Shown here one piece after another: positions 17,714 to 30,646 of a stretch of 64,000 bases of DNA; within the stretch, counting starts at the first letter, position 1; every line of letters begins with the position of its first letter. The notes beneath the pieces were generated by a model. It was not told where the DNA came from, made no database searches, and saw only the letters and a program-made list of their open reading frames with translations. The stretch is taken from the NCBI RefSeq assembly GCF_004016505.1, contig NZ_SACR01000001.1:186001-250000 (forward strand), read 5' to 3'. This DNA comes from Rubrivivax rivuli (GTDB taxonomy: Bacteria; Pseudomonadota; Gammaproteobacteria; Burkholderiales; Burkholderiaceae_C). Position numbers and translations under genes: made by a program.

Positions 17714-17750
17714 TAAAAACTCAAGCTGCTGCCCAAGAATGGGGCAGCAG
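17714..17750 (-). terminator. Terminator of maeB
   Basis: On the minus strand a 9-bp stem CTGCTGCCC/GGGCAGCAG with a CATTCTT-type loop is followed by CTTGAGTTTTT. It lies 44 bp past the maeB stop and just ahead of the RNase gene. Confidence 0.75.
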
Positions 17751-17793
17751 GCAGGGGTACTCAGTGGGCGCTCACATGCCGGCGCGGGCTGTG

Positions 17794-20127
<2,334 letters not shown>

Positions 20128-20333
20128 CGCGCAAGAGTCTCCTGGTGTGGCCGCGCCCCAAGCTGCGGGCGGGCGCGGATTGTAGGAGCGCAGTGTCAGT
20201 GCTGCGGGCCCTGGGCCCATGCGCGAAACTGCGTAGCCGCGCCCTGTTCGCCCCGGCCAATACTGCGGCCCATCCGCCTGGTGCCACCGCCGGACGCCCC
20301 CCACGTGCCCTGGACAACGCTGCGAGCAACGCC

Positions 20334-22514
20334 GTGAGCCCAACGCCCCCGCCGCCGGCCGCGCCCACCACCCACGGCGACGCGCTGGCCACGCCGCTGC
20401 CCGCTGCCGTTGCCCCGCGCCGCGCGCGCCGCGCGCTGCTCTGGGGCGCACTGGTGGCGCTGCTGGTGGTGGCGCAGACGCTGCTGGTGGCGCTGACGGT
20501 GCGCTACGAGGAATCGCGCGCGCAGGAAGAGGCCGACGCCGCCGCCGCCGAGGCCGCGGCCGAGGTGCGCCGCGCCCTGCTGGGCGTGGTGCAGACACTG
20601 CAGTCGCTGTCGTGGGTGGAGGGCGCACCAGGCGATGCCCGCGCCGCTGCCGAGGCCCTGCTGCGCACGCAGCGCGAGCTCAAGCGGGTGGAATGGCGCG
20701 CGCCCTCGCTGGCCGTCACCGAGGCGGCGCAGACGCCCTACCTGCCGCGCTTGTTCAACACCCTGCCCCGCGCCGAGTTGTCGATAGACGCCGAACTCGC
20801 CTGCAACGCGGCGCGCCGCAGCGCCGCGCCCACCTTCTCGCGCAGCTACTTCGTGCCGCTGCAGGCGGGCCTGGGCCTGGAGGTGATCGACCTCTGCCTG
20901 CCGATGCAGAACGCAGGGCGTGAGGCGGGGTTCCTCGTCGCCAGCTTCGCGCTGGCCGACCTGCTGGAAGCCTCGATCACCGCGCGCAGCCTGCGCCGCC
21001 ACGAGATCAGCTTCGTCGAGGGCGATGGCACGCGGCTGGCGCGCGCCGGCGTGCCGCGCGGCGCGGGCGTCTACACCGCCGAGCGCGTGGTCGACCTGCA
21101 CGGCGCCACGCTGCAGCTGCGCGCCGACAGCAGCGCCGGGCGGCCCAGCCTCATCCCCAACCTGGCCACCGCGCTGGTGCTGGGGCTGTCGATCGCGCTC
21201 TTCGGCCTGGTGCTGCTGCTGGCCCGCGACGTGCGCCGCCGCGCTTTTGCCGAAAGCGCGCTGGCCGAGGCGCTGGCCTTTCGCAAGGCGATGGAAGACT
21301 CGCTCTCCACCGGCCTGCGCGCACGCGACCTGCGCGGCGCCATCACCTACGTGAACCCAGCCTTCTGCGCGATGGTGGGCTGCAGCGCCGACGAACTGTT
21401 CGCGCCCAGCACCGACACGGGCGCGCCCTACACACCACCCTACTGGCCGCCGGAGTTTGCGGCCGAGTACCACCGCCGCCAGCAGCTGCGCCTGGGGCAC
21501 GAGAGCGAGGGCCCGGCACCGGCCGACCCGCGCGACCCGCGCGAAGGCTGGGAAACCGTGTTCATGCGCAAGAACGGCGAACGCTTCCCGGTGATGATCT
21601 ACGAGGCCCCGCTGGTGGACGGCCAGGGCCGCCACACCGGCTGGATGAGCGCGGTGGTCGACCTCAGCGCGCAGCGCCGCGTGGAAGAGCTCTCGCGCCA
21701 GCAGCAAGACCGCCTGCAGGCCACGGCGCGCCTGGCCACCGTGGGCGAGATGGCCAGCCTGCTGAGCCACGAGCTGAACCAGCCGCTGGCCGCCATCGCC
21801 AGCTACGCCAGCGGCTCGTTGAACCTGATGGCCGACCCGCAGATGCAGGCCAACCCCGAGATGCCCGCGATGATCCGCGGCGCGCTGGAACGCATGGCCG
21901 AGCAGGCCGAACGCGCCGGCCGCGTGATCAAGAGCGTGCACGACTTCGTGCGCCGCCGCGAGCAGCTGCACGAGACGCTGACGGCCGAGCGCCTGTTCGA
22001 AGCCGTGCTGCCGCTGGCGCGGCTGCAGGCGCGCAAGAGCGGCACGCGCATCGAGATCGACCTGCCCCCGGCCGGCGACGGCACGGCAGCGGCCAAGACG
22101 CCACGCGTGCGCTGCGACCGCACGATGGTGGAGCAGGTGCTGCTGAACCTGGCGCGCAACGCCATCCAGGCCATGGAAGGCCACACGCCGGCGGCCGAGC
22201 GCGTGCTCACGCTGCGCGCGCGCCAGACGCACCCGCGCTGGGTGACGGTGTCGGTCATCGACTGCGGCCGGGGCATCCCCCCCGACGTGGCCGCTCGCCT
22301 GTTCACGCCCTTCTTCACCACCAAGCCCGAGGGCATGGGCCTGGGCCTGAGCCTGTGCCGCACGGTGATCGAACAGCACGGCGGCGCGCTCGACCACGGC
22401 CCGGGGCCGGCGGGCCGCGGCACCGAGTTCCGATTCACGCTACCCGCTGCTGCGCCGACAGCTTCGGCGGCGCCCGAAAGCGGCGAAACTTCGGCTTCCC
22501 GCGCCACCGCCTGA
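20334..22514 (+). CDS. Membrane sensor histidine kinase with PAS domain (DctB/FixL type)
   Basis: About 726 residues. The first helix (LLWGALVALLVVAQTLLVALTV) and a second (IPNLATALVLGLSIALFGLVLLL, about residue 285) frame a periplasmic sensor region of roughly 190 residues. A PAS domain (about 320-460), an HisKA domain with H479 in LLSHELNQPLAAIASY, and an HATPase with NLARNAIQAME and MGLGLSLC follow. The HELNQPL form is typical of DctB and TtrS kinases paired with LuxR- or NtrC-type regulators. The start is uncertain; GTG 20334 is the best of few candidates. The response regulator gene follows after 9 bp. Confidence 0.82.
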   Translation: MSPTPPPPAAPTTHGDALATPLPAAVAPRRARRALLWGALVALLVVAQTLLVALTVRYEESRAQEEADAAAAEAAAEVRRALLGVVQTLQSLSWVEGAPGDARAAAEALLRTQRELKRVEWRAPSLAVTEAAQTPYLPRLFNTLPRAELSIDAELACNAARRSAAPTFSRSYFVPLQAGLGLEVIDLCLPMQNAGREAGFLVASFALADLLEASITARSLRRHEISFVEGDGTRLARAGVPRGAGVYTAERVVDLHGATLQLRADSSAGRPSLIPNLATALVLGLSIALFGLVLLLARDVRRRAFAESALAEALAFRKAMEDSLSTGLRARDLRGAITYVNPAFCAMVGCSADELFAPSTDTGAPYTPPYWPPEFAAEYHRRQQLRLGHESEGPAPADPRDPREGWETVFMRKNGERFPVMIYEAPLVDGQGRHTGWMSAVVDLSAQRRVEELSRQQQDRLQATARLATVGEMASLLSHELNQPLAAIASYASGSLNLMADPQMQANPEMPAMIRGALERMAEQAERAGRVIKSVHDFVRRREQLHETLTAERLFEAVLPLARLQARKSGTRIEIDLPPAGDGTAAAKTPRVRCDRTMVEQVLLNLARNAIQAMEGHTPAAERVLTLRARQTHPRWVTVSVIDCGRGIPPDVAARLFTPFFTTKPEGMGLGLSLCRTVIEQHGGALDHGPGPAGRGTEFRFTLPAAAPTASAAPESGETSASRATA

Positions 22515-22523
22515 AGCCGCCCC

Positions 22524-23183
22524 GTGACCTTGCAGCTCGACCCCTCCCTGGGCCTCCCGGTCGTCTACCTCGTCGACGACGAAGACGTGGTGCGCGACGC
22601 CCTGGCCTGGCTGCTGCGCTCACGCCGGCTGCTGTCAGAAGGGTTCGGCAGTGCCGAGGCCTTCGAAGAACACCTCGCCCAACGTGGCACGCCCTGGCCC
22701 ACGGCGCCTTCCTGCCTGGTGCTGGACGTTCGCATGCCCGGCACCAGCGGGCTGGTGCTGTTCGAAAGCCTGGCACAGCGCGGCATGCTGCCCACCTTGC
22801 CGGTGATCTTCCTCACCGGCCATGGCGACGTGCCCACCGCGGTGGCGGCTGTCAAGCGCGGCGCCTTCGATTTCGTCGAGAAACCCTTCTCGAACAACAC
22901 GCTGGTCGACCGCGTCGAGCAGGCCCTGCAGCTCAGCGCGCAGGCCCTGCTGGCGCGCCGCGGGCAAGACCTCACCGCCCGCGCCTGGAACGAGCTCACC
23001 GAGCGTGAACGCGAGGTGGCCCAGCTCGTCACCGAGGGAAGACCGAACAAGCTGATCGCCGACGAGCTGCAGATCAGCGTGCGCACGGTGGAAGTGCACC
23101 GCGCGCGCGTGTTCGAGAAGATGGGCGTGAAGTCAGCCGTCGAACTCGCCAACCTGCTGCGCGACAGCCCGCCGCGCCCCTGA
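22524..23183 (+). CDS. FixJ/TtrR-type response regulator (LuxR HTH)
   Basis: A 219-residue protein. The receiver domain has acidic residues D18-E20, phospho-acceptor D68 in LVLDVRMPG, and K120. A LuxR-type helix-turn-helix (LTEREREVAQLVTEGRPNKLIADEL..) fills about 155-215. It is the cognate regulator of the upstream kinase. The GTG start overlaps nothing and lies 9 bp after the kinase stop. Adjacent divergent maeB suggests control by dicarboxylates, but no transporter gene is in the window, so that remains inference. Confidence 0.9.
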   Translation: MTLQLDPSLGLPVVYLVDDEDVVRDALAWLLRSRRLLSEGFGSAEAFEEHLAQRGTPWPTAPSCLVLDVRMPGTSGLVLFESLAQRGMLPTLPVIFLTGHGDVPTAVAAVKRGAFDFVEKPFSNNTLVDRVEQALQLSAQALLARRGQDLTARAWNELTEREREVAQLVTEGRPNKLIADELQISVRTVEVHRARVFEKMGVKSAVELANLLRDSPPRP

Positions 23184-23185
23184 CC

Positions 23186-24151
23186 ATGGGCGAGTTCGAA
23201 CTCATTGCGCGGCATTTCACGCGCCCGGGCCGCAGCGCGCGGCCGGCGCTGGCGCTCGGCGTGGGCGACGACTGCGCGCTGCTGCAGCCCGCGCCCGGCC
23301 AGCAGCTCGCCATCAGCACCGACATGCTGGTGGAAGGCCGCCACTTCCTCAGCACCGTGGCGCCCGAGCGCCTGGGCCACAAGGCACTGGCGGTGAACCT
23401 CTCAGACCTGGCCGCCTGCGGCGCCGAGCCGCTGGGCTGCACGCTGGCGCTGGCGCTGCCGCGCGCCGACGAGACCTTCGTCGCCGGCTTTGCGCGCGGG
23501 CTGTTCGCACTGGCCGATGCCCACGGCATCGAACTCGTGGGCGGCGACACCACGGCCGGGCCCTTGAACCTCTGCATCACCGTCTTCGGCCAGGTGCCGG
23601 CGGGGCAGGCGCTGCTGCGCAGCGGCGCGCGGGCGGGCGACGAGCTGTGGGTCAGCGGCGGCACGCTGGGCGATGCGCGGCTGGCGCTGGAGGTCTTCCG
23701 CGGCACGCACGCCTTGCCGGGCGAGGCCTTCGAAGCCGTGCGCCGCGCGATGGAGCTGCCACAGCCGCGCGTGACGCTGGGCCTGGCCTTGCGCGGCGTG
23801 GCCACGAGCGCCATCGACATCAGCGACGGCCTGCTCGGTGACCTGGGCCACGTGCTGCAACGCTCGGGCGTGGGCGCCACCGTCGAGGTGGACGCCTTGC
23901 CGCGCAGCGCGGTGCTGGCCGCCCAGCCACAGGCGCTGCAGCACGAGTGCCTGCTGGCCGGCGGCGACGATTACGAGCTGCTCTTCACCGCGCCCGCCTC
24001 GGCCCACGCCGCGGTGCTGCAAGCGGGGCGGCAGGCCGGCGTGACCGTCACTTGCTGCGGCCGCATCGAGGCCACGCCGGGCCTGCGCGTGATCAACGCC
24101 GCCGGCCAGCCCGTGCCCACGCCCTGGCGCAGCTTCGACCATTTCCAGTGA
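23186..24151 (+). CDS. thiL: Thiamine-monophosphate kinase ThiL
   Basis: This 321-residue AIRS/PurM-fold enzyme phosphorylates thiamine monophosphate to thiamine pyrophosphate. It shows GVGDDCALL, STDMLVEGRHF and KALAVNLSDLAACGA in the N-terminal half, and GGDDYELLFT in the C-terminal half, all family signatures. The ATG is 3 bp after the preceding response regulator stop, and the next gene begins 1 bp after its stop. A thiL-pgpA-pncC run is common in betaproteobacteria. Confidence 0.95.
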   Translation: MGEFELIARHFTRPGRSARPALALGVGDDCALLQPAPGQQLAISTDMLVEGRHFLSTVAPERLGHKALAVNLSDLAACGAEPLGCTLALALPRADETFVAGFARGLFALADAHGIELVGGDTTAGPLNLCITVFGQVPAGQALLRSGARAGDELWVSGGTLGDARLALEVFRGTHALPGEAFEAVRRAMELPQPRVTLGLALRGVATSAIDISDGLLGDLGHVLQRSGVGATVEVDALPRSAVLAAQPQALQHECLLAGGDDYELLFTAPASAHAAVLQAGRQAGVTVTCCGRIEATPGLRVINAAGQPVPTPWRSFDHFQ

Positions 24152-24152
24152 C

Positions 24153-24680
24153 ATGAGCGGCATCGCGCGCCCCACCGCCGGCTTCATGTGGCGCCACCCT
24201 GCGCGCTGGCTGGCTCTAGGCTTCGGCAGCGGGCTCAGCCCGAAGGCGCCGGGCACGGTGGGCACGCTGTGGGGCTGGCTGAGTTTCCTGGTGCTCTCGC
24301 AGTGGCTGGGTGCAGCCGCCTGGGGCTGGCTGATCGCCGGTGCGCTGATCGTCGGCACCTGGGCCTGCACCCGCACGGCGCAGCACATGGGCGTGGCCGA
24401 CCCCGGGGCCATCGTGTGGGACGAGATCGTCGCCTTCTGGATCGTGCTGTGGCTGCTGACGCCCGCGGCCTGGTGGGCGCAGCTGGCGGCCTTTGCGCTG
24501 TTCCGCTACTTCGACGCCGCCAAGCCCGGCCCGGTGGGCTGGGCCGACCGCCGCTTCAAGCTGCGTGCGGGCGAGGCCATCGGCTGGCGCCAAGGCTTCG
24601 GCATCCTGTTCGACGACCTGGTGGCAGCCGGTTGCACCTTGCTCGTCATCGCCGTGTGGATGCGCGCATGGAATTCCTGA
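24153..24680 (+). CDS. pgpA: Phosphatidylglycerophosphatase A
   Basis: A 175-residue inner-membrane enzyme that dephosphorylates phosphatidylglycerol phosphate in phosphatidylglycerol synthesis. The motif [17 protein letters not shown] near residue 23 and WDEIVAFWI near 90 are PgpA signatures, with [16 protein letters not shown] and a C-terminal [10 protein letters not shown]. Four hydrophobic stretches fit the membrane topology. It is tightly packed between thiL and pncC. Confidence 0.95.
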   Translation: MSGIARPTAGFMWRHPARWLALGFGSGLSPKAPGTVGTLWGWLSFLVLSQWLGAAAWGWLIAGALIVGTWACTRTAQHMGVADPGAIVWDEIVAFWIVLWLLTPAAWWAQLAAFALFRYFDAAKPGPVGWADRRFKLRAGEAIGWRQGFGILFDDLVAAGCTLLVIAVWMRAWNS

Positions 24681-25168
24681 GCCTCAAGACCCCGCTTCAA
24701 GACCTGGCGGCCGCGCTGCGCGCCCGAAACTGGCGCTTGGCCACGGCCGAGAGCTGCACCGGCGGCCTGATCGCCGCGGCCTGCACCAGCCTGGCCGGCA
24801 GCAGCGATTGGTTCGAGCGCGGGTTCGTCACCTACAGCAACGAGGCCAAGACCGAGTTGCTGGGCGTGCCGCCGGCGCTCATCGCCGCGCACGGCGCGGT
24901 GAGCGAAGAGGTGGCCCGCGCGATGGTGCAGGGCGCGCTGCAGCACGCCCCGGTGCAACTGGCCGTGGCCGTGACGGGCATCGCCGGCCCCGGCGGTGCG
25001 GTGCCGGGCAAGCCGGTGGGCACGGTGTGGCTGGCCTGGGGCACGGCGGCACAGGTGCAGGCCGAACGCCTGCAACTCGATGGCGACCGCGGCGCCGTGC
25101 GCAGCGCCACCGTGGCTGCGGCGCTGCGGCGCCTGAACGAGGCCGCACGCACGGAAGCCGCGGCATGA
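24668..25168 (+). CDS. pncC: Nicotinamide-nucleotide amidohydrolase PncC (stand-alone CinA C-terminal domain)
   Basis: A 166-residue CinA-C domain protein. Conserved blocks are [11 protein letters not shown] (residues 27-37), SWF.RG.VTYSN..K, and [20 protein letters not shown]. It converts NMN to NaMN in pyridine nucleotide salvage. The N-terminal CinA (MoCF) domain is absent, as usual for gram-negative PncC. It overlaps pgpA by 13 bp, and its TGA overlaps the ATG of the next gene. Confidence 0.92.
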   Translation: MEFLSLKTPLQDLAAALRARNWRLATAESCTGGLIAAACTSLAGSSDWFERGFVTYSNEAKTELLGVPPALIAAHGAVSEEVARAMVQGALQHAPVQLAVAVTGIAGPGGAVPGKPVGTVWLAWGTAAQVQAERLQLDGDRGAVRSATVAAALRRLNEAARTEAAA

Positions 25169-26067
25169 AGCTGCTGCTGGCCGGCAGTTTCGATCCGGGC
25201 GAAGAAGACGTCTGGCGCGCGGCACTGCAAGCCGCCCTGCCCGAAGCCACGCTGCTGAACCCGGCGCAGGCCCAGCAAGCCGCGCCCGAGGTGGTGGCCG
25301 CCATCGTGGCCAACCCGCCGCCCGGCAGCCTGCAAGGCCTGCCGGCGCTGCGGCTCATCCAGAGCCTGTGGGCCGGTGTCGACCGCCTGCTGGCCGACAC
25401 CACGCTGCCGCACGGCGTGCCGCTGGCCCGCATGGTCGACCCGGCCATGAACGCCGCGATGGCGGAAACCGCGCTGTGGGCCGTGCTCTCGCTGCACCGC
25501 CACTTCTTCACCTACGCCGCGCAGCAGCGCGCCGAGGCGTGGCAGCCACTTCCCCAACGCCGTGCCGATGAAGTGCGCGTGCTGGTGCTGGGCCAGGGCC
25601 AGATGGGCGGCACGGCCGCGGCGCGGCTGGCGCAGCAGGGTTACGCCGTCAGCGGCTGGCGGCGCGACGGCCAGGCGCTCGCACCGCTGCTGGCGCAGGC
25701 CGACATCGTGGTGAACCTGCTGCCGCTCACGCCGGCTACGCGCGGCCTGCTCAACGCGGGCTTCTTCGCGGCGTTGCCGCGCGGGGCCGGCGTGGTGAAC
25801 CTGGCGCGGGGCGCGCACGTGCTGGACGAAGACCTGCTGGCGGCGCTGGCCAGCGGGCAGGTGGGGCACGCGGTGCTGGATGTCTTCCACCAGGAACCGC
25901 TTCCCGCGGGGCATGCTTTCTGGCAGCACCCGCAGGTGACGGTGCTGCCCCACGCCGCCGCCGCCACCGACCCGCGCAGCGCGGCGCAGGTGGCCGCGGC
26001 CAATGTGCGTGCGGTGCTGGCCGGCGGCGAGCCGGCGCACCGCGTGGAGCGCGCGCGCGCTTACTGA
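25165..26067 (+). CDS. 2-hydroxyacid dehydrogenase (glyoxylate/hydroxypyruvate reductase A-like)
   Basis: This 300-residue D-2-hydroxyacid dehydrogenase resembles GhrA. The nucleotide-binding motif VLGQGQMGG (about 136-144) is one substitution from the canonical GxGxx[16 protein letters not shown] and a catalytic HAAAATDP near residue 260 are present, as is DVFHQEPLP. GhrA reduces glyoxylate and hydroxypyruvate; the substrate here is not established. The ATGA overlap with pncC implies translational coupling. It converges with the M28 peptidase gene, and the 3' ends overlap by 7 bp. Confidence 0.88.
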   Translation: MKLLLAGSFDPGEEDVWRAALQAALPEATLLNPAQAQQAAPEVVAAIVANPPPGSLQGLPALRLIQSLWAGVDRLLADTTLPHGVPLARMVDPAMNAAMAETALWAVLSLHRHFFTYAAQQRAEAWQPLPQRRADEVRVLVLGQGQMGGTAAARLAQQGYAVSGWRRDGQALAPLLAQADIVVNLLPLTPATRGLLNAGFFAALPRGAGVVNLARGAHVLDEDLLAALASGQVGHAVLDVFHQEPLPAGHAFWQHPQVTVLPHAAAATDPRSAAQVAAANVRAVLAGGEPAHRVERARAY

Positions 26068-27434
26068 GCGGCGGTGGTGGCCACCGCGCGGGCAGCCCCG
26101 GGGGCTTTGCGGGTGGCCGCAGCCGCTTCGCCGCGCGCCACGGCCGGCGTGGCGTCGCTGGCCAGTTCCACCAAGAAAGCCAGCGCCAGCTGCGTGAACT
26201 TCAGCGCGTGGTTGGCCTGGTTGCCGAAGGTGGCGATGGTGTCGTTGGCGGTGTGGATGGCGCGGTTGTAGGTGAGGTCGGAGCTTTCGAAGGGGAAGCT
26301 CACCGCAAAGCCGCCGGCGTGCCACGATGCGTGGTCGCTGCAGCCGTAGCCGCAACGGTCGTAGCCCACCGTGAGCGTGGGCAGGTAGGTGGCCGCGAGA
26401 TTGGCCACGAAGGCGTTCTGGGCTGCGTTGGTGAAGTCGGTGTAGATCCAGAGATCGGTGGCGCTGCCCTGGAAGGCCGTCATGTCGAGCTGCATCACGC
26501 CCACCACCTTGTCGCGGCGCCCGGCCTGCTGCGCGACGATGGCCTTGGAACCGAGCAGCCCCACCTCTTCGGCCGCGTAGGCGATGAAGCGGATGTTGCG
26601 CTTGGGCTGGTAGTTGCTGGCCATCATCACGCGGATGATCTCGGTCAGGCCGGCCACGCCGCTGGCGTCGTCGTCGGCGCCAGGGGCGCGCGAGGTCTCG
26701 ATGCCGCTGCCGGCAATGCTGTCGAGGTGGGCGCCGATGACCACCGTTTCGCCCGAGTTGCCGGTGCCCAGGATCTCGAACTCCACCGAGGGCTGGGCCC
26801 AGGTGTGCGGAATCTGGCGCACACGGATCGTGCGGCGGTTGCCGGGGTTCAGGCTCTGCCAGTGGCTGAGGAGCCAGTTGGAGGCCGCCACGCCGTGCGT
26901 GCTGTTGTAGCGGCGGTTCTGGAAGTTCGACAGCTGCGTGATGGTGGACAGCAGGTTGCTGGCCTGCAGTTGCGGCAGCATGGCGTTCACCTGGGTCTGG
27001 TTGTCGATGGTGTAGCTGGGCGCCAGCAGCGGCTCGGGGTTGCCTTCCAGCCGGTGCAGCGCGGCCAGGGCCTCGGCCTGGCTGGCGTGCTGCATGAAGC
27101 CCCCGCACTTGGCCAGCTTCATGTGCACGGCCAGCGACAGCGTGGGGATCATGTTGTCGTCGATCTCGACCACGTGCACGTTCTCGATGGCCTGCGTGAG
27201 GCGGGCGCTGCCGCGCTGCACCGGCACGTTGACGGCCACGCCGCGCGTGGCCACGGCGCGCGCCGAGGGCGCCACCTTCTGCAGCACGCGGTAGGCGTCG
27301 TCGCCCACGGTGATCCACACCGGCGCGGCCTGCGCGGCCGCCGGGACTAGGCCCGCCAGCAAGGCGGCGAACAAGGCGGCGAACAAGGGGGCGGCAGAGG
27401 CCCGCGCAAGGCGAGCGGCAAGGCGAGACGTCAT
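26061..27434 (-). CDS. Secreted M28 family aminopeptidase
   Basis: A 457-residue precursor with a signal peptide (about 1-36, AQAAP cleavage) and an N-terminal extension before the M28 domain. Co-catalytic zinc site residues are visible: H236 (GAHLDS), D256 (PGADDDASG), E289-E290 (AEEVG), a later Asp in LDMTAF and a His in SDHASWH. Spacing follows the Vibrio/Aeromonas leucyl aminopeptidase. It should release N-terminal residues from peptides outside the cytoplasm. An Ala-rich C-terminal tail has no clear function. ATG 27434 begins the signal peptide; upstream in-frame sequence looks non-coding. Confidence 0.9.
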   Translation of the reverse strand: MTSRLAARLARASAAPLFAALFAALLAGLVPAAAQAAPVWITVGDDAYRVLQKVAPSARAVATRGVAVNVPVQRGSARLTQAIENVHVVEIDDNMIPTLSLAVHMKLAKCGGFMQHASQAEALAALHRLEGNPEPLLAPSYTIDNQTQVNAMLPQLQASNLLSTITQLSNFQNRRYNSTHGVAASNWLLSHWQSLNPGNRRTIRVRQIPHTWAQPSVEFEILGTGNSGETVVIGAHLDSIAGSGIETSRAPGADDDASGVAGLTEIIRVMMASNYQPKRNIRFIAYAAEEVGLLGSKAIVAQQAGRRDKVVGVMQLDMTAFQGSATDLWIYTDFTNAAQNAFVANLAATYLPTLTVGYDRCGYGCSDHASWHAGGFAVSFPFESSDLTYNRAIHTANDTIATFGNQANHALKFTQLALAFLVELASDATPAVARGEAAAATRKAPGAARAVATTAAQ

Positions 27435-27606
27435 GGGAGCTACCTGCGAAAGTGGGGGGAGCCCGGGCGCTGGGCAGCCCGGGGTCGACCAACCCATTCT
27501 GGACCCACTTCGGCCGGCCGCCCTGCGCGGCCAGGCGCAGAGCGGGGGCGCCCCCTCAAGCCAGGGGTGCGGCGCCCCTGCCCCAGGACGGACGACGGCA
27601 GCGCGC

Positions 27607-29022
27607 TCAAGCGCGCAGCGCGGCCAGCACCTCGTCGAGCATCTTCTTCGCGTCGCCGAAGAGCATGCGGTTGTTCTCTTTGTAGAACAGCGGGTTGTCC
27701 ACGCCCGCGTAGCCGCTGGCCATGCTGCGCTTCATCACGATGCTGGTCTTGGCCTTCCACACCTCCAGCACCGGCATGCCGGCGATGGGGCTGGTGGGGT
27801 CGTCCTGTGCGGCCGGGTTCACGATGTCGTTGGCGCCGATGACCATCGTGACGTCGGTGGCCGGGAAGTCCTCGTTGATCTCGTCCATCTCCAGCACGAT
27901 GTCGTAGGGCACCTTGGCCTCGGCCAGCAGCACGTTCATGTGGCCCGGCATGCGGCCGGCCACGGGGTGGATGCCGAAACGGATGTTCACGCCACGGTCG
28001 CGCAGCAGCTTGGTGATCTCGAACACCGTGTGCTGGGCCTGCGCCACCGCCATGCCGTAACCCGGCACGATGATCACGCTCTTGGCCTCCTTCAGCAGTT
28101 CGGCCGTCTCGGCCGCGCTCACCGGCACCACCTCGCCGGCCGGCTGCGCCGCGCCACCCGCGCCCGCAGGTGCCGGCGCCCCGCCCCCGAAGCCGCCCGC
28201 GATGACGCTGATGAAGTTGCGGTTCATCGCGCGGCACATGATGTAGCTGAGGATGGCGCCCGAGCTGCCCACGAGCGCGCCCGTCACGATCAGCAGGTCG
28301 TTGCTCAGCATGAAGCCGGTGGCCGCCGCGGCCCAGCCCGAGTAGCTGTTGAGCATGCTCACCACCACCGGCATGTCGGCGCCGCCGATGGCCATCACCA
28401 TGTGGATGCCGAAGAGCAGCGCGATGACCGTCATCACCAGCAGCGGCAGCATGCCCGCGTTCACGTCGTGCGACTGCAGGAAGACGTAGCCGAAGTAGAC
28501 GACCACCAGCAGCCCCACGAGGTTCAGCAGATGGCGGCCCGGCAGCAGCAGCGGCTTGCCGCCGATGCGGCCCGAGAGTTTGCCGAAGGCGACGATGGAG
28601 CCCGAGAAGGTGACGGCGCCAATCAGGATGCCGACGTAGATCTCGACCTCGTGGATGGTCTTCTCCACGGGCGTGGGGAAGACGGTGGAGGTGTCCACAT
28701 AGCTCGCGAAGCCCACCAGGCAGGCCGCCAGGCCCACCAGGCTGTGCATCAGTGCCACGAGCTCGGGCATCTGCGTCATCTGCACCTTCTTGGCGGCGAT
28801 GACACCGATGGCACCACCGACGACCAGCGCGCCGACGATCCACGGGATGCCCGCCGCCGTGACACGCGGCCCCAGCACCGTGGCCACCACGGCCAGCGCC
28901 ATGCCGGCCATGCCCAGGAAGTTGCCGCGGCGCGCCGTCTCGGGGTTCGAGAGGCCGCCCAGGCTCATGATGAAAAGGATGATCGCGCCGATGTAGGCGA
29001 CGGTGGCGAGGCTTGCGCTCAT
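27607..29022 (-). CDS. pntB: NAD(P) transhydrogenase subunit beta PntB
   Basis: This 471-residue inner-membrane subunit has about nine transmembrane helices (1-270) and a C-terminal NADP(H)-binding domain III ([27 protein letters not shown]). With PntA it couples proton entry to hydride transfer from NADH to NADP+. Length is close to E. coli PntB (462). A Pro/Ala-rich loop near residue 270 is longer than usual. It lies 19 bp downstream of pntA in one operon. About 170 bp of GC-rich sequence follow before the M28 gene, where I see no gene. Confidence 0.95.
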   Translation of the reverse strand: MSASLATVAYIGAIILFIMSLGGLSNPETARRGNFLGMAGMALAVVATVLGPRVTAAGIPWIVGALVVGGAIGVIAAKKVQMTQMPELVALMHSLVGLAACLVGFASYVDTSTVFPTPVEKTIHEVEIYVGILIGAVTFSGSIVAFGKLSGRIGGKPLLLPGRHLLNLVGLLVVVYFGYVFLQSHDVNAGMLPLLVMTVIALLFGIHMVMAIGGADMPVVVSMLNSYSGWAAAATGFMLSNDLLIVTGALVGSSGAILSYIMCRAMNRNFISVIAGGFGGGAPAPAGAGGAAQPAGEVVPVSAAETAELLKEAKSVIIVPGYGMAVAQAQHTVFEITKLLRDRGVNIRFGIHPVAGRMPGHMNVLLAEAKVPYDIVLEMDEINEDFPATDVTMVIGANDIVNPAAQDDPTSPIAGMPVLEVWKAKTSIVMKRSMASGYAGVDNPLFYKENNRMLFGDAKKMLDEVLAALRA

Positions 29023-29041
29023 GTTCTTGTCTGCCCGTTCG

Positions 29042-30646
29042 TCACTTGCGGAACATGGCCAGCATGCGACGCGTGACCGCGAAGCCGCCGAACATGTTGA
29101 TGGCCGTGAGCACCAGCGCCACGACCGCGCACACCAAGATCAAGGTGTTGGGCCGGTCGGCAGCCCCCGCGGCATCCAGCGGCGGCGCCACCTGCACCAG
29201 CGCGCCGATGGCGATGATGGAGCTGATGGCGTTGGTCACGCTCATCAGCGGCGTGTGCAGGCTGGGCGTGACGTTCCACACCACCATGTAGCCGACGAAG
29301 CAGGCCAGCACGAAGACGGTGAAGTGCTGCAGGAAGCTCGCCGGCGCGTACGCGCCCACGAACCAGAACAGCACCGCACCCACCGCGAACACGATGGCCA
29401 GCGTCTTGGCAGACATCGGCTCCACCGAGCCGTGGCCGTGGCCTCCTTTCGAGGCCCCGGCTTTCGCCGCCGGGGCGGCCTCCGCCTTGGCCTTCGGCGG
29501 CGCCGGCGGCAGCTTGGGCGGCGGCGCGGGCCAGGTGACGGCGCCTTCCTTGATCACCGTGAGGCCACGGATGGCGTCGTCTTCGAAATTGACGTTGACC
29601 TGACCATCCTTGGTCTTGCAAAGCTCTTCGGTCAGGCGCAGCAGGTTGGTGGCGTAGAGCGTGCTGCTCTGCTTGGCCAGGCGGCTGGCCAGGTCGGTGT
29701 AGCCGACGATGGTGACGCCATGCCGCACCACGGCCTGGCCCGGCACGGTGAGCTCGCAGTTGCCGCCCTGCTCGGCGGCCATGTCGACGATGACGCTGCC
29801 CGGCTTCATCGTGGCCACCATCTCGGCGGTGATGAGCTTGGGCGCCGGCTTGCCCGGGATCAGCGCCGTGGTGATGATGATGTCGACCTCGCGGGCCTGC
29901 TTGGCGTACATCTCGCGCTGCGCGGCCTGGAAACCTTCGCTCATGACTTTGGCGTAACCGCCGCCGCCCGAGCCTTCTTCCTCGTAGTCGACCTTGACGA
30001 ACTCGCCGCCGAGCGAGACCACCTGGTCGGCCACCTCGGCGCGCGTGTCGTTGGCGCGCACGATGGCGCCCAGGTTGGCCGCGGTGCCGATGGCCGCCAG
30101 GCCCGCCACGCCGGCGCCGGCGATGAACACCTTGGCCGGCGGCACCTTGCCGGCGGCCGTGATCTGGCCGTTGAAGAAGCGGCCGAAGGCGTTGGCCGCC
30201 TCGATGACGGCGCGGTAGCCGCTCACGCCGGCCTGCGAGGTGAGCGCGTCCATCTTCTGCGCGCGGCTCAGCTGGCGCGGCAGCGCGTCGATGGCCAGCA
30301 CGGTGGCGCCCTTGGCGGCCAGCTGCTGCATCAGCTCGGGGTTCTGCGCCGGCCAGACGAAGCCGATGAGCATGCCGCCGGGGCGCATCAGGCCCACTTC
30401 CTCGGGCGAAGGCGCGCGCACCTTGAAGACGATGTCGGCGCGGGCCCACAGCGTGGCCGCATCGGGCAGCACCTCGGCGCCGGCCGTGCGGTAGGCCTCG
30501 TCGCTGCAGTTCGCGGCATCCCCGGCACCGCTCTGCACGGCCACCTGGAAACCCAGCTTGATGAGCTTTTCCACCACCTCGGGCACGGTGGCGACACGCT
30601 TTTCACCCGCCGCCGTCTCTTGGGGCACGCCGATCAGCAAAGCCAT
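29042..30646 (-). CDS. pntA: NAD(P) transhydrogenase subunit alpha PntA
   Basis: A 534-residue fused alpha subunit. The NAD(H)-binding domain I (about 1-390) has [12 protein letters not shown] and RANDTR motifs. A Pro/Ala/Lys linker of about 40 residues leads to four transmembrane helices (about 430-530). The single-chain form matches E. coli PntA (510). ATG 30646 follows GAGGAGAG, a strong ribosome binding site; upstream in-frame codons are probably untranslated. It heads the pntAB operon, divergent from a flavoprotein gene. Confidence 0.95.
   Translation of the reverse strand: MALLIGVPQETAAGEKRVATVPEVVEKLIKLGFQVAVQSGAGDAANCSDEAYRTAGAEVLPDAATLWARADIVFKVRAPSPEEVGLMRPGGMLIGFVWPAQNPELMQQLAAKGATVLAIDALPRQLSRAQKMDALTSQAGVSGYRAVIEAANAFGRFFNGQITAAGKVPPAKVFIAGAGVAGLAAIGTAANLGAIVRANDTRAEVADQVVSLGGEFVKVDYEEEGSGGGGYAKVMSEGFQAAQREMYAKQAREVDIIITTALIPGKPAPKLITAEMVATMKPGSVIVDMAAEQGGNCELTVPGQAVVRHGVTIVGYTDLASRLAKQSSTLYATNLLRLTEELCKTKDGQVNVNFEDDAIRGLTVIKEGAVTWPAPPPKLPPAPPKAKAEAAPAAKAGASKGGHGHGSVEPMSAKTLAIVFAVGAVLFWFVGAYAPASFLQHFTVFVLACFVGYMVVWNVTPSLHTPLMSVTNAISSIIAIGALVQVAPPLDAAGAADRPNTLILVCAVVALVLTAINMFGGFAVTRRMLAMFRK

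Noticed and set aside
20145..20333. In-frame upstream extension of the sensor kinase gene
   Set aside because: It would cover the maeB promoter region, lacks a start with a ribosome binding site and has the Arg/Ala/Pro composition of random GC-rich sequence.
27435..27606. GC-rich inverted repeats between the M28 gene and pntB
   Set aside because: The sequence is dominated by G and C runs, with no T tract on either strand, so I could not support a terminator.
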